Source of the DNA: Streptomyces caeruleatus
Lineage (GTDB): Bacteria > Actinomycetota > Actinomycetes > Streptomycetales > Streptomycetaceae
DNA: 64,000 nucleotides
Assembly: GCF_001514235.1 (NCBI RefSeq)
Contig: NZ_KQ948926.1
Coordinates: 429,861-493,860, forward strand
Reading direction: 5' to 3'
The position numbers and the translations under genes are program-made. Within the stretch, counting starts at the first letter, position 1. Every line of letters starts with the position of its first letter. Positions 38,801 to 46,776 of this stretch are shown here, piece after piece. The notes under the pieces are model-generated. The model was not told the origin of the DNA. It ran no database searches and worked only from the letters and a program-made list of their open reading frames with translations.

Positions 38801-39115
38801 GCCGCCCGGGCCGGGCGCGAACAGGCGGGCGCTGTCGGGCTGCCGCTCCTCGTCGTCCTCGGCGGGCGTGCCGGGGGGCCGGGATGGGAGCGGGGGGAGT
38901 GTGCCGGTGCCGAGGGCCGGTTCCGGGCCGGGCGCGGGGGCCGTCTTCGCCCTGCCGGCCCGGTCCGGGGAGGCCGGCAGCCAGCGGGCCAGCCACAGGG
39001 CGTCGGCCAGTTCCTCGACGCCGGGTGGGATGCCCGCGTCCCGCATACGCGCGACCAGCGCCGTGAGCACGGGGCTCACGCCGTCGGCCGGGAGGTCGGG
39101 GGCGCGGGGCGTCAT
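35852..39115 (-). CDS. vWA-like (SAV_2336 N-terminal-type) and TPR protein
   Basis: The protein is 1087 residues. A disordered Pro-rich linker (about 50-170) follows a short helical N-terminus. Residues 175-330 form a von Willebrand A-like domain with the metal-site signature D184-x-S186-x-S188 (LLLLMDVSTST) and VTLLLSDCAG. A middle helical region and about 500 residues of degenerate TPR helices follow. Domains of this type are known in Streptomyces SAV_2336-like proteins beside MoxR ATPases. The ATG at 39115 is 2 nt after the MoxR stop; the open frame further up overlaps MoxR and is a shadow. Its end overlaps the peptide gene. MoxR-vWA pairs usually work together in activating or assembling a partner. 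Confidence 0.88.
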   Translation of the reverse strand: MTPRAPDLPADGVSPVLTALVARMRDAGIPPGVEELADALWLARWLPASPDRAGRAKTAPAPGPEPALGTGTLPPLPSRPPGTPAEDDEERQPDSARLFAPGPGGDGTDVRMTPVRVPAAPALPEPLALQRGLRPLQRYRAPVRPVPRTLDEHATAERAAESGLVLPVLRTDRRREARLLLLMDVSTSTVVWQQALDELRQVCARAGAFREVQVRYLHEAPGGRPGCAAGPEPGAALHAPEQLSDPTGRRVTLLLSDCAGPMWRSGQVQRLLHRWAGTAPVAVVQPLPQRMWLRTHLPARRGVLHRREGPAGSLLFRPDKEPVACGALPVPVLALRRESVEGWARLVSGATGQSLSAAAGWVRADHPASAAPVRAAQERSGADRVRTFWRPASSEARRLAVYLSAVPLYLPVMQLVQHAMLAGSGPDVLSEVLLSGLLRRREDADDPRAVRYDFLPGVASELRSRLSVDEVELLFKHCSEYVERKFGRSARNFPALAGAFLRGAVPPGAAPEQLMGPGEREPAGLRAFAEVSAEVLRDLGARLPAAAGATAAGQSATELLDLGRKALARFNGEGLTRELDAAVEYARQAVAVAGSGGERVTAGEELAQALLARWRVRRVGEDLREAWETLDGRAVTMRGRLVLGLVHWAQAQEVRGSGVEFDGIPESLRDWARGEPGRAAERARDVLLYLADLHLGAVVADEDTEPATQARRSAAAEALTGVRRSLTDVGPYAPDWRVLHLHRAVDAANVWFQLSGSVRALVARGRLWLDLAREHEGYAPVADAAADAAASAAEDLMEAVRDETALPAADRCRIWLDVAAAVEIPPTEREESLLLYAVEQAERAAGDDPELRFECLLRAGRIYRDRHDQTGGLIELNRAIEAWEQAVRLLGEDDRRRPRTLADLGRALYVRFGLRGEPEDIGGSVDHLRQAVEECLPDDPQLPWLRRNLGRAYYRRYLFAGVLTDLYEADWLFAEAARGSEHPWLLAQCLINRGNVARLRYERTAAVADLHKAVDFFSQAVEIADEAGEVELVAAALTERGRARAAMGRDYEARTDYDRALGLTDDRDRIRLLRALLSRQSPETAAE

Positions 39116-39117
39116 GG

Positions 39118-40116
39118 CTAGCGGGGCCCTCGGTCGAGGGGCTGCATCAGCAGTTCCGAGATCTCCTCGCGGCGCCGGTCGGCCTCCCGGGCGGCGTGCT
39201 GGGCGAGGAAGATGGCGTTGAGCAGCTGGTCGGTGGGGCGCAGCGCGCCGTCCGCCTCGGACTGGGTGAACTGGTCGACGAGGTCGCGGTTGGCCTCGTA
39301 GGCGCCGTGCCCGAAGTGGGCCTGGACCAGGGCGGCGAGCCTTTCGTCGCGCGGGGCCTTGAGGTCGAGCGGGATGCAGCGGCGCATCAGGGCGGCGGGG
39401 AACTCGCGCTCGCGGTTGCTGGTCATGATGACGAACGGGAAGGCGTGGCAGTGGACCTGACCGCCGGTCACCGTGACCCGGCGCCCGTCGTCGGTGAGGA
39501 CGCGTACCTCGGGGTCGCGGTCGGCGATGCGCTCCAGCTCGGGGATGGCGAAGCGGCCCTCCTCCAGGACGTTCAGCAGGTCGTTCGGCAGGTCGATGTC
39601 GCTCTTGTCGAGCTCGTCGATGAGTAGCACCCGGGGCTTGTCGGCGGCGAGCAGCGCGGTGCCGAGCGGGCCGAGCTTGATGTACCGGCCGATGTCCTGG
39701 GCGCCTTCCTCGCCGGGCAGCTGGGCGTCCTGCAGGCGGCCGATGGCGTCGTAGGTGTAGAGGCCGTCGCGCAGTTCGCTGCGGCTGACGATCGGCCACT
39801 CCAGGACCCGGCCGAGGTCGAGCTCGTAGGCGACGGAGTGGGCGAGTGTCGACTTGCCGACACCGGGTTCGCCGGTGACGAGCAGCGGGCGCCTCAGGTA
39901 CAGGGCGGCGTTGACGAGTTCGAGGGCGTCGGGGTCCTGGACGGGCAGCGGGACGGTGCGCTCGCCGAGCCTGCGGTGGGTGGCGGAGTCGAGCTGCGGG
40001 ACCTCGTAGTCGACGGGCGTGGCGTCGAACTTCCGCCAGGGCGGTGGTTCGGGCAGCGCGTCGATCCTGGCCGGATCCGGCTCCCCGACGCCCCGGTAGA
40101 TGAACCACTCGCTCAT
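39118..40116 (-). CDS. MoxR-type AAA+ ATPase
   Basis: The protein is 332 residues. Walker A is GEPGVGKST (residues 82-90), Walker B is VLLIDELDK (163-171), and the sensor-1 motif is FVIMTSNRERE, followed by the arginine-finger region FPAALMRRCIPLDL. This is the MoxR subgroup, which typically partners with a vWA-domain protein; such a protein is encoded immediately downstream. The N-terminal 50 residues are an extra arm (YRGVGEPDPARIDALPEPPPW) not found in canonical MoxR. The gene follows the protease gene after a 136-nt gap. Confidence 0.93.
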   Translation of the reverse strand: MSEWFIYRGVGEPDPARIDALPEPPPWRKFDATPVDYEVPQLDSATHRRLGERTVPLPVQDPDALELVNAALYLRRPLLVTGEPGVGKSTLAHSVAYELDLGRVLEWPIVSRSELRDGLYTYDAIGRLQDAQLPGEEGAQDIGRYIKLGPLGTALLAADKPRVLLIDELDKSDIDLPNDLLNVLEEGRFAIPELERIADRDPEVRVLTDDGRRVTVTGGQVHCHAFPFVIMTSNREREFPAALMRRCIPLDLKAPRDERLAALVQAHFGHGAYEANRDLVDQFTQSEADGALRPTDQLLNAIFLAQHAAREADRRREEISELLMQPLDRGPR

Positions 40117-40252
40117 GGTGCGCTCCTCGTCGACGGTCGGTGGTGGTCCACGTCCTGGCCGAAGGGAGCGTCGTGCGCCCGCAGCGGGCCCTTGGAAACA
40201 TACCCGGAACTGCCGTGGTACACCGGGGATTTCGGCCAGGCCTCGACGCTGT

Positions 40253-42205
40253 TCACAGCGGTGCGTCCACGGTTTCGGTCTCCTCGGCCGGGAGCGGGCG
40301 GCGCGGGTCGTCGTAGAGCAGGGCGAGCGGCTCGGCCCAGGCGCTGTCGGGCCGTTGTTCGCTGATGTCCTGCCGTACGTGCCGCAGCCGGTCGGGGAGT
40401 TCGGCGAGCGAGCCGAGCGTCTCGAGGAACTTCTCCACGCGCGCGTGGAGCGTGTCGCACTCCGGCGGACAGGCGCCGCGCTCGGGGTGCGGGCCGGTGT
40501 GCCAGAGCGCCACGGGGTGGCCGCCGCGCAGCGCGTGCTTCATGGCGACGTTGCCGGTGCCCTGGCCGGCCGGGCGGCACATCACGGGGATGCGGTGACG
40601 CTCGGCGGCTTGGTAGCCGGTGGCGTCCACGGCGCCCGGCGGGGGCATGCGCCAGCCCTCGAAGCGCCGCCCGGCCGTGATGCCCTGCCAGCGGTCGCGC
40701 CAGAGGTTGTCCGGATATCCCCGGCGCTCGAGAGCGCGCAGCACGAGGCGACGGCGTGCGCCCAGGTGCCCGGGGTCGTTCAGCGCGGCGATGTCCGCGA
40801 ACCGCCAGCGGTGCACGGCGGTGTCGAAGTGCTCGGCGGGCAGTCCGACTTCGAGCGGTACGGGTTGGCCCTCCCGGTCCTTGGACTCCAGCAGTCCGCC
40901 CAGCGGGACGCGCAGCGCCTGGACGAGTTCGTCGGGCCGGCAGCCGTGCACGGAGGGGTCGGCCTCGTGGAGTTCGGGCAGGCCGTCGCCGTCGTCGTAC
41001 CAGATCTGCCAGAAGAACCGGACGGGCTGCGCGCTGATCACCGGGTCCAGCAGCAGGGCCACGACGGGGCCCTCGCCGGGGCCGGGATAGGAGATCACGA
41101 CGCGTTCCGGGCCGTGGTCCGCGGGGGGTGGCAGGAGTTCGTCGGGGAGGGCGACGTTCCGGGCCAGTGCGTGCAGGTCCTTGCGGGGGTCCCGGCGCAG
41201 CCGCCTGGTGATCCAGTCGGCGAGGGCGGGGTTCGCGGCGTCACGCGCGCGTGCGTGGGCCTCGACGAGGCCGAGGTAGCGCAGGAAGGTGAGCGGGTCG
41301 AGCGGGGTGGTGCCCGCGTAGAGCAGGCCGTGGCCGTCGCGCCAGGTCCGCAGCTCGGGTGTGGCGCCGGGCCATTTGTTGCCGCTGCGCGCCTCCCTGG
41401 CGATGACGTTGACGGTGGGTTCGTCGGGCGGGGGCGGCAGTTCGGCCAGCAGGGCGAGTGCCTGGCGCCGGTCGCGGGGTGTCCAGGCGGCGCCCTGGCC
41501 GTCCGCGGGTCCGCCCTGGAGGTCGATCCAGTTGTCCCCGCTCTCCGACACCGGCTCCTCGCCGTGCCAGCGGTCATGGGCGGCCATGACCGTGCGGTAG
41601 GTCTCCCCGAAGCGGCGCAGCGCGGCGATGGCCACCGCCTTGCCGCCGTCCTTGTCCCTGCGCTTCGACTTGATCAGCCCTACGACGGCTCCCGACTCCG
41701 GGTCGAGCAGCGGTCCCCCCGACATCCCGCTCTGGAGGTCGATGTCGGGCTTGATGATCAGCCCGTGCGTGTCCTCCTGGCCGTTGACCACGGCGTCCAC
41801 CATGCGGAAGTGGGCCTCGGGCGGGCCGGGGTAGTAGCCACAGGCCTTCAGGGCGCCGGAGTGACGGGCGGCGCGGTCGGTGAGCCACACGCACTCGTGC
41901 GGGTGCTCGCCGGTCAGCCGGACCAGGGCCAGGTCCTCGGCCAGCGGGACCTTGGGGTTGCGCGGGTCGGTGATCAGCCAGTCCGCGAGCCGGGCCTCGG
42001 CGTCGACGCCCTCGCCGCGCACCCGGAAGGCGGCCGTGCGGTCCGCCGCGAGGTGCCGGCACAGCACATGGGCGGCGGTCAGCACCCAGCCGGGCGCGAC
42101 GAAGAAGCCGCTGCCCCACAGGGGGCCGTCCTTGCCGCCGGCCGGGAGCAGATGGACGGTGGCCGCCCTGACCAGCTCGAAGAGACGATCGTGCCGCTCG
42201 CTCAT
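40253..42205 (-). CDS. Trypsin-like protease fused to VMAP-C domain
   Basis: The protein is 650 residues. The N-terminal 220 residues form a trypsin-like serine protease with an apparently complete triad: His46 (VLTAAHVL), Asp91 (EDLALVRL) and Ser162 (SGMSGGPL). There is no signal peptide, so it acts in the cytoplasm. A small helical segment follows, and the C-terminal 270 residues match the vWA-MoxR-associated protein C-terminal (VMAP-C) domain, ending with CPPECDTLHARVEKFLE. In vWA-MoxR-VMAP systems, from published comparative work, this component carries the sensor and effector modules. Its ATG overlaps the stop of the upstream gene (ATGA). Confidence 0.88.
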   Translation of the reverse strand: MSERHDRLFELVRAATVHLLPAGGKDGPLWGSGFFVAPGWVLTAAHVLCRHLAADRTAAFRVRGEGVDAEARLADWLITDPRNPKVPLAEDLALVRLTGEHPHECVWLTDRAARHSGALKACGYYPGPPEAHFRMVDAVVNGQEDTHGLIIKPDIDLQSGMSGGPLLDPESGAVVGLIKSKRRDKDGGKAVAIAALRRFGETYRTVMAAHDRWHGEEPVSESGDNWIDLQGGPADGQGAAWTPRDRRQALALLAELPPPPDEPTVNVIAREARSGNKWPGATPELRTWRDGHGLLYAGTTPLDPLTFLRYLGLVEAHARARDAANPALADWITRRLRRDPRKDLHALARNVALPDELLPPPADHGPERVVISYPGPGEGPVVALLLDPVISAQPVRFFWQIWYDDGDGLPELHEADPSVHGCRPDELVQALRVPLGGLLESKDREGQPVPLEVGLPAEHFDTAVHRWRFADIAALNDPGHLGARRRLVLRALERRGYPDNLWRDRWQGITAGRRFEGWRMPPPGAVDATGYQAAERHRIPVMCRPAGQGTGNVAMKHALRGGHPVALWHTGPHPERGACPPECDTLHARVEKFLETLGSLAELPDRLRHVRQDISEQRPDSAWAEPLALLYDDPRRPLPAEETETVDAPL

Positions 42206-42558
42206 GCGTCGACCGCTCTCCGGTCGCCCTCCTCCGCGCCGCCGCGATCGAACTTCCAGGTGAGGGTGACCTCCAGGGACGCCTTGGCCTCCCCACGCGC
42301 GAGCACCGCGACCGCGAGGCCCTCCTTGGCGGTCAGCTCCACGCCGAAGGTGATCGAGGCCTCGTCCGGCCTGGCCGCCCGGGCCGCGTCGAGCACGGTG
42401 CCGCCGACGGCCTTGATCAGCTCCTGGAGCTGTTCGACCTTGGCTACGGCGGCCTCGGTGAAGCCGACGTCCTCCTGGTCGTCGTAGGGGTCGGCCGCGC
42501 CGATCCTGGCGGTGATCACCGTGCCGTCCGGCAGTTCGACGTCCTGGATGTGACTCAT
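42202..42558 (-). CDS. CU044_2847 family small protein
   Basis: The protein is 118 residues. The opening (VELPDGTVITARI) is a beta hairpin, the middle a helix (VAKVEQLQELIKAVGGTVLDA), and the end a strand pair with ITFGVELTAKEGLAV and LEVTLTWKF. This is the CU044_2847 family pattern, repeatedly seen next to VMAP-type trypsin proteins. It may bind the protease or act as its target or adaptor; nothing more is known. It is the first gene of the operon, with GGGGGAG (42564-42570) before the ATG and a 179-nt control region upstream. Confidence 0.8.
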   Translation of the reverse strand: MSHIQDVELPDGTVITARIGAADPYDDQEDVGFTEAAVAKVEQLQELIKAVGGTVLDAARAARPDEASITFGVELTAKEGLAVAVLARGEAKASLEVTLTWKFDRGGAEEGDRRAVDA

Positions 42559-42737
42559 AACGCTCCCCCGAAGAGCCCGAGCCGCCAGGTCAACCGATCC
42601 CGGACGGCGCCCACTTGAACAGCGACGAGGCTAATACCCAGGTTGGTTGCGGAAGTATGCGGGCGTCGCGCAGGAGTAGGCGGGTGTCGGCCGCGGGGGG
42701 GGGCGGCCGGGGCGGGCGCCGGCAGGTGACGGGATCC

Positions 42738-42917
42738 CTAGTCGTCGTCTTCGTCGTCCAGGCGGGCCAGCCACGTCGCCAGCCGTTCCACCGGCACCTC
42801 GAAGTCCGGGTTGAGATCGACGAACGTCCGCAGCTGCTCGGCGAGCCACTCGAAGGTGACCTCCTCCTCGCCGCGCCGCTTCTCCAGTTCCTCGATGCCA
42901 CGGTCGGTGAAGTACAA
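42738..42917 (-). CDS. DUF6104 family small protein
   Basis: The protein is 59 residues, starting YFTDRGIEELEKRRGEEEVT after a TTG initiator at 42917. AGGAG lies 7 nt upstream of it, which decides the start; the frame remains open further upstream but only as shadow. It is acidic, with a WLAEQLRTFVDLNPDFEVPV core and a D/E-rich end. This small protein is conserved in Streptomyces but its function is unknown. The G-rich hairpin at 42689-42708 (GGCCGC-G8-GCGGCC) downstream may end its transcript. Confidence 0.8.
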   Translation of the reverse strand: MYFTDRGIEELEKRRGEEEVTFEWLAEQLRTFVDLNPDFEVPVERLATWLARLDDEDDD

Positions 42918-43000
42918 CTCTTGCTCCTGATACTGACGGGACAAGCCCTCGGGACCTACTCCCTCAGGGTATGCCGCGCCGTGCCGGACCTTCCCCGGCG

Positions 43001-43846
43001 TCAGTCGGGTACGTGCGTGAGGCCGTACGCCAGCCCCAGCGCGCCGTGCGCCAGCAGCACCGCCCCCGCCACGGCCCAGCCACCGCTGCGGCGCCGCAGA
43101 CCCCAGACGGTGAGGGGCAGACCGGCCGCGACCTGGGCCAGGGCGAGGGCGGGTGAGCGGGGACCGCCGGCCCAGGGCAGCCAGGGGCCGAGGTGGCGGC
43201 CCTCGACGGCGTCGAGCTCCGCGCGCAGGGCGTGCAGCCGACCCGACCACGAGACCAGACGGATGTGCGGCTGGTCGCGGGCGGCCTCCTGGAGGCTGTC
43301 GGCGTCCTCGCCGGGGAGGAGGCCGACGGGCAGGGACAGGCCCGCGCGCGTGAGGACGGCGATCAGGCCACGCATGCGTGCCCGTGCGTCGGCCGCGGAG
43401 TCGGGGCGCGTCAGCGTTTCCAGGGACTGCATGTCCAGGACCGGGTCGAGCCCGAGCCGCCCGGCGAAGGTGCGCATGGCCTCGTCCTCGCCGGCCGGGG
43501 TGCCGTTGGCGAGCCACACGTAGCCGACGGGACGGCGGAAGCCGGAGGCCAGGGCGTATCCGGCGCGGTCGGCGTCCCACCACAGTGCGAGGACGGGCCA
43601 GGGCGCGCCGACGGCGAGGGCGGAGGCCCAGCCGGTGAGGACGCGGTCGACGGGTTCGCCGCCCCCGAGCCACGGCCGGCCCTCGGGAACGAGCACGCTC
43701 CACTCCCCGCCGGCCGACGCGAGCAGCATGTCCTCACGCAGCAGCCGGGCGGCGGGGGCGACGGACTCGGGCTCCGCGCGGCAGAGCAGCAGGGCGCCCG
43801 GGGCGGGGCGGGCCTGACGAGCGGTCCTGGACTGTTCCGTCGACAC
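43001..43846 (-). CDS. Hypothetical protein with C-terminal hydrophobic helices
   Basis: The protein is 281 residues. The N-terminal 180 residues are soluble with a compact alpha/beta look (WSVLVPEGRPWL, ALWWDADRAGYALASGF), and the last 45 residues contain one or two hydrophobic helices (ALAQVAAGLPLTVWGL and WAVAGAVLLAHGALGLAYG). I do not recognise a known domain. Its stop lies 83 nt before the DUF6104 start, so the two may be co-transcribed. Codon usage is typical of the chromosome. Confidence 0.7.
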   Translation of the reverse strand: MSTEQSRTARQARPAPGALLLCRAEPESVAPAARLLREDMLLASAGGEWSVLVPEGRPWLGGGEPVDRVLTGWASALAVGAPWPVLALWWDADRAGYALASGFRRPVGYVWLANGTPAGEDEAMRTFAGRLGLDPVLDMQSLETLTRPDSAADARARMRGLIAVLTRAGLSLPVGLLPGEDADSLQEAARDQPHIRLVSWSGRLHALRAELDAVEGRHLGPWLPWAGGPRSPALALAQVAAGLPLTVWGLRRRSGGWAVAGAVLLAHGALGLAYGLTHVPD

Positions 43847-43921
43847 GACAACACGCTAGGCCGCTTTGTCCACCTCGCGAGATTTGTGATCACCAGAACG
43901 AGTGCCTTGACTTTCCCTCAC

Positions 43922-43962
43922 CGCGATATATCGTGTTTTTCGTAAGACGCGATATGGCGTGT
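43922..43962. promoter_or_regulatory. Twin palindromes upstream of the DUF4097/PadR pair
   Basis: Two related sites, CGCGATATATCGTGT (43922-43936) and CGCGATATGGCGTGT (43948-43962), lie 26 bp apart in the same orientation. The first contains the perfect palindrome CGATATATCG and the second ACGC/GCGT arms. They are AT-rich islands in GC-rich DNA, 56-96 bp before the DUF4097 start. The likely ligand is the PadR regulator encoded second in the operon. Confidence 0.6.
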
Positions 43963-44017
43963 CGCGTTTCCCGTCCGGCCCGTGCGGCCGCGTCCGGTCG
44001 CCCAGGAGGTCCGCACC

Positions 44018-45022
44018 ATGTCCGAGTGGTCCGTAGCAGAGCCCAGGAAGCTCACCTTCGACGAGCCGGTGAGCGAGCTCCGGGTGCGCGTCGTCAACGG
44101 AACGGTGAACGTCGTGGGGACGGACGAAGGTTCCGCCCGCCTGGAGGTCTCCGAGATCGAGGGCCCGCCCCTGATCGTCACCCAGCGGGACGGCACACTG
44201 ACGGTGGCGTACGAGGACCTGCCCTGGAAGGGCTTCCTCAAGTGGCTCGACCGCAAGGGCTGGCGCCGCAGCGCGGTGGTCTCCCTGGCGGTGCCGGCCG
44301 GCACCCGCGTCGAGGTGGGGGTGGTCGGCGCCGGCGCGGTGGTCTCCGGGATCCACGGCCCGTCGGTCGTCAAGGGCGTCACCGGTGACACGACCCTCGT
44401 CGGCCTGTCCGGCCCGGTCCGCGCCGACACCGTCTCCGGGAACCTGGAGGCCCAGGCCGTCACCGGCGACCTCCGTTTCAACTCCGTCTCCGGCGACCTC
44501 ACGGTCGTCGAGGGCTCGGGCCCTTCCGTGAAGGCGGACTCGGTCAGCGGCTCCATGATCGTCGACCTCGACCCGGAGGGCCCGACCGACGTCCGGCTGA
44601 CCAGCGTCTCGGGCGAGATCGCCATCCGGCTGCCGGCCCCGGCGGACGCGGACGTCGAGGCCAACACCGCGAGCGGCAGGATCTCCAACGCCTTCGAGGG
44701 CCTGCGGGTGCACGGCCAGTGGGGAGCGCACAAGATCACCGGCCGCCTGGGCGCCGGCACCGGCAAGCTCCGGGCGACGACGGTCTCCGGTTCGATCGCC
44801 CTGCTGCGCCGCCCGCCGAGGGAGGACGAGCCGTGGGAGGCGGAGGCCTGGGAGGAGCCCGAGCCGCCGGCCACGGACCCGACGACCGACCCGCTGCCCC
44901 ACCGGCACGACACCTCGGGGGACAATTCCGTCTCCGGCCAGGACACCGACGCGACGGACACCCCACCCCAGTCCGCACCCCACGCCCCGGCCGACGGCAC
45001 GACCGACAAGAAGGTGCTCTGA
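44018..45022 (+). CDS. DUF4097 beta-strand repeat protein
   Basis: The protein is 334 residues. Residues 10-270 consist of short repeated beta strands of the type VSGNLEAQAVTGDLRFNSVS, giving a right-handed beta-solenoid as in DUF4097 proteins. The C-terminal 60 residues are acidic and Pro-rich. No signal peptide or membrane anchor is visible. AGGAGGT (44004-44010) precedes the ATG. The next gene, a PadR regulator, begins 1 nt after the stop. The pair probably responds to envelope or membrane stress, as DUF4097 proteins often accompany such regulators, but this is inference. Confidence 0.85.
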   Translation: MSEWSVAEPRKLTFDEPVSELRVRVVNGTVNVVGTDEGSARLEVSEIEGPPLIVTQRDGTLTVAYEDLPWKGFLKWLDRKGWRRSAVVSLAVPAGTRVEVGVVGAGAVVSGIHGPSVVKGVTGDTTLVGLSGPVRADTVSGNLEAQAVTGDLRFNSVSGDLTVVEGSGPSVKADSVSGSMIVDLDPEGPTDVRLTSVSGEIAIRLPAPADADVEANTASGRISNAFEGLRVHGQWGAHKITGRLGAGTGKLRATTVSGSIALLRRPPREDEPWEAEAWEEPEPPATDPTTDPLPHRHDTSGDNSVSGQDTDATDTPPQSAPHAPADGTTDKKVL

Positions 45023-45023
45023 C

Positions 45024-46073
45024 ATGCCTCCCGTCTTCGCCCACGGCCGCCTCCGCCTCTATCTGCTGAAGCTGCTGGACGAGGCCCCCCGCCACGGCTA
45101 CGAGGTGATCCGCCTCCTCGAAGAGCGCTTCCAGGGTCTGTACGCCCCGTCGGCAGGCACCGTCTACCCCCGCCTCGCCAAGCTGGAGGCCGAGGGCCTG
45201 GTCACCCACACCACCGAGGGCGGCCGCAAGGTCTACGCCATCACGGACGCCGGCCGCGCCGAACTGGCCGACCGCTCCGGCGAACTGGCCGACCTTGAGC
45301 TGGAGATCAGGGAGTCGGTCGCCGAACTGGCCGCCGAGATCCGGGCCGACGTACGCGGCGCGGCCGGTGACCTGCGCCGCGAGATGCGAGCGGCGGCCTC
45401 CGAGGCCCGCCAGGGCAACGGCCCCCGGCCGGACACCCCCTTCTCCGACCTCTCCGACTACACCGACAAGGAGGCTTGGCGCGCCGCCAAGGAGGAGATG
45501 CGCCGCGCCAAGCAGGAGTGGAAGGAACAGGCCCGACGCGCCAAGGACGAGAGCCGCCGCGCCCGCGAGGAGGCCCAGCGCGCCCGACGCCAGGCCAAGG
45601 AGGCCCAGGACCGCGCCCGCACCGAGGCCCAGGAGGAGGTCCAGCGCATCGCCCGCCGGGTCCAGGAACACGTACAGGACCACTTCGTCCGCGGCGACTG
45701 GCCGACGGGCGTACGGGAGGGCCTGACCGAGCTGGCCAAGGAGTTCGGCGAATTCGGCAAGGACTACGGCAAGGAGTTCGGCCGCGACTTCGGCTTCGGC
45801 CGCCAGGACACCACGAAGTCCCCCCAGCACCAGCCCGACTACTCGGACACCCCCGAGGACTTCCCCGCCGACTACGAGCCCACCTGGGCCCACGAGCCCC
45901 CCACCGACGACCCGACCCGCGACCTGGACCGCCTGCTCGACCGCTTCCGCGACGACATCCGCGACGCGGCGAGGGACCACGGCGTCACCCCAGACCAGCT
46001 CAGGGACGCCCGCCGCCACTTGTCGACGGCGGCGGCCCACATCGGTGCCCTACTGCGCACGCCGAGGCAGTGA
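45024..46073 (+). CDS. PadR family regulator with long charged coiled coil
   Basis: The protein is 349 residues, far longer than the usual 110-180 of PadR. Residues 1-80 are the winged helix (LYLLKLLDEAPRHGYEVIRL; GTVYPRLAKLEAEGLV; GRKVYAITDAGRAELA). Residues 85-215 are an extremely charged Arg/Glu/Ala helix that should form a coiled coil, followed by a Gly/Phe/Lys/Glu segment and an acidic C-terminal helix bundle. It starts 1 nt after the DUF4097 stop and is therefore translationally coupled. Autoregulation through the upstream palindromes is expected. Confidence 0.88.
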   Translation: MPPVFAHGRLRLYLLKLLDEAPRHGYEVIRLLEERFQGLYAPSAGTVYPRLAKLEAEGLVTHTTEGGRKVYAITDAGRAELADRSGELADLELEIRESVAELAAEIRADVRGAAGDLRREMRAAASEARQGNGPRPDTPFSDLSDYTDKEAWRAAKEEMRRAKQEWKEQARRAKDESRRAREEAQRARRQAKEAQDRARTEAQEEVQRIARRVQEHVQDHFVRGDWPTGVREGLTELAKEFGEFGKDYGKEFGRDFGFGRQDTTKSPQHQPDYSDTPEDFPADYEPTWAHEPPTDDPTRDLDRLLDRFRDDIRDAARDHGVTPDQLRDARRHLSTAAAHIGALLRTPRQ

Positions 46074-46221
46074 CGCCGGCCCCCTGGGCGGTACGGCAGC
46101 CGCTTCTGCGGCACTGCCCGGTCCGGCGGCCCCCAGCGGGGCCCCGGGCCGGCACCCCGCCGACCCCCGCCGCCCACGTCCGCCCGCCCACGTCCGCCCG
46201 CCCGGACCCGCCCACTTCAAC

Positions 46222-46776
46222 TCAACCGGCCTTGGCCTGTCCCCCGCCATACAGCACCCAGGTGACGGACTCGTACGTCACTCCGTGATCGGCGAGCACC
46301 TCGGCGGGCACGCCGGGGCGGCTCACGAGCGCCAGCAGGATGTGCTCGTCACCGATGTGCCGGTCCCGACGGGCGACTGCGATACGCAAGGCCCGCTCCA
46401 GCACATCCTTGGCACCCCGGCCGAACGACGGCCGCCCCGACCACCACCCCTTGTCCTTGGGGTTCCCGGACAACGCCCCGACCCCGTGCGCTTCCTCCAC
46501 CCGGGCGACGATCTCCGCGACATCGATCCCCAGCCCGGCCAGCGCATCGGACTCGGCCTGGGACAGCCCGCCCCTGCGCCGAGCCTCGCCCAGTTCCCGC
46601 CGCACGGAGTCCAGCCAGGCCCCACCCCCGAGCGCGGCCAGCACGAACGAGCCCCGGCTCCCCTCCCGGTCGAGCAGGGCAAGCAGCAGATGCTCGGCAT
46701 CGACGCTTCCCTCTCCGGCCTGCTCGACCGCCCCCGTCACCACCGCACGGGCGTCCTTCGTGAACCGCTCGAACAT
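46222..46776 (-). CDS. Stand-alone Clp N-terminal domain protein
   Basis: The protein is 184 residues and consists of two Clp-N (R domain) repeats, FTKDARAVVTGAVEQA with DAEHLLLALLDRE, and VLERALRIAVARRDRHIGDEHILLAL. It has no ATPase module, so it is not a Clp chaperone itself but may act as an adaptor or decoy for ClpC, or bind a ligand. GGGAGG lies 6 nt before the ATG at 46776, whose first base is the last base of the regulator's stop (TGATG). The two genes form an operon under the twin palindromes at 46989-47032. Confidence 0.88.
   Translation of the reverse strand: MFERFTKDARAVVTGAVEQAGEGSVDAEHLLLALLDREGSRGSFVLAALGGGAWLDSVRRELGEARRRGGLSQAESDALAGLGIDVAEIVARVEEAHGVGALSGNPKDKGWWSGRPSFGRGAKDVLERALRIAVARRDRHIGDEHILLALVSRPGVPAEVLADHGVTYESVTWVLYGGGQAKAG

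Noticed and set aside
40117..40252. Extra small gene between MoxR and the VMAP protease
   Set aside because: No frame with a ribosome site; the open frame there is the upstream shadow of the vWA gene frame.
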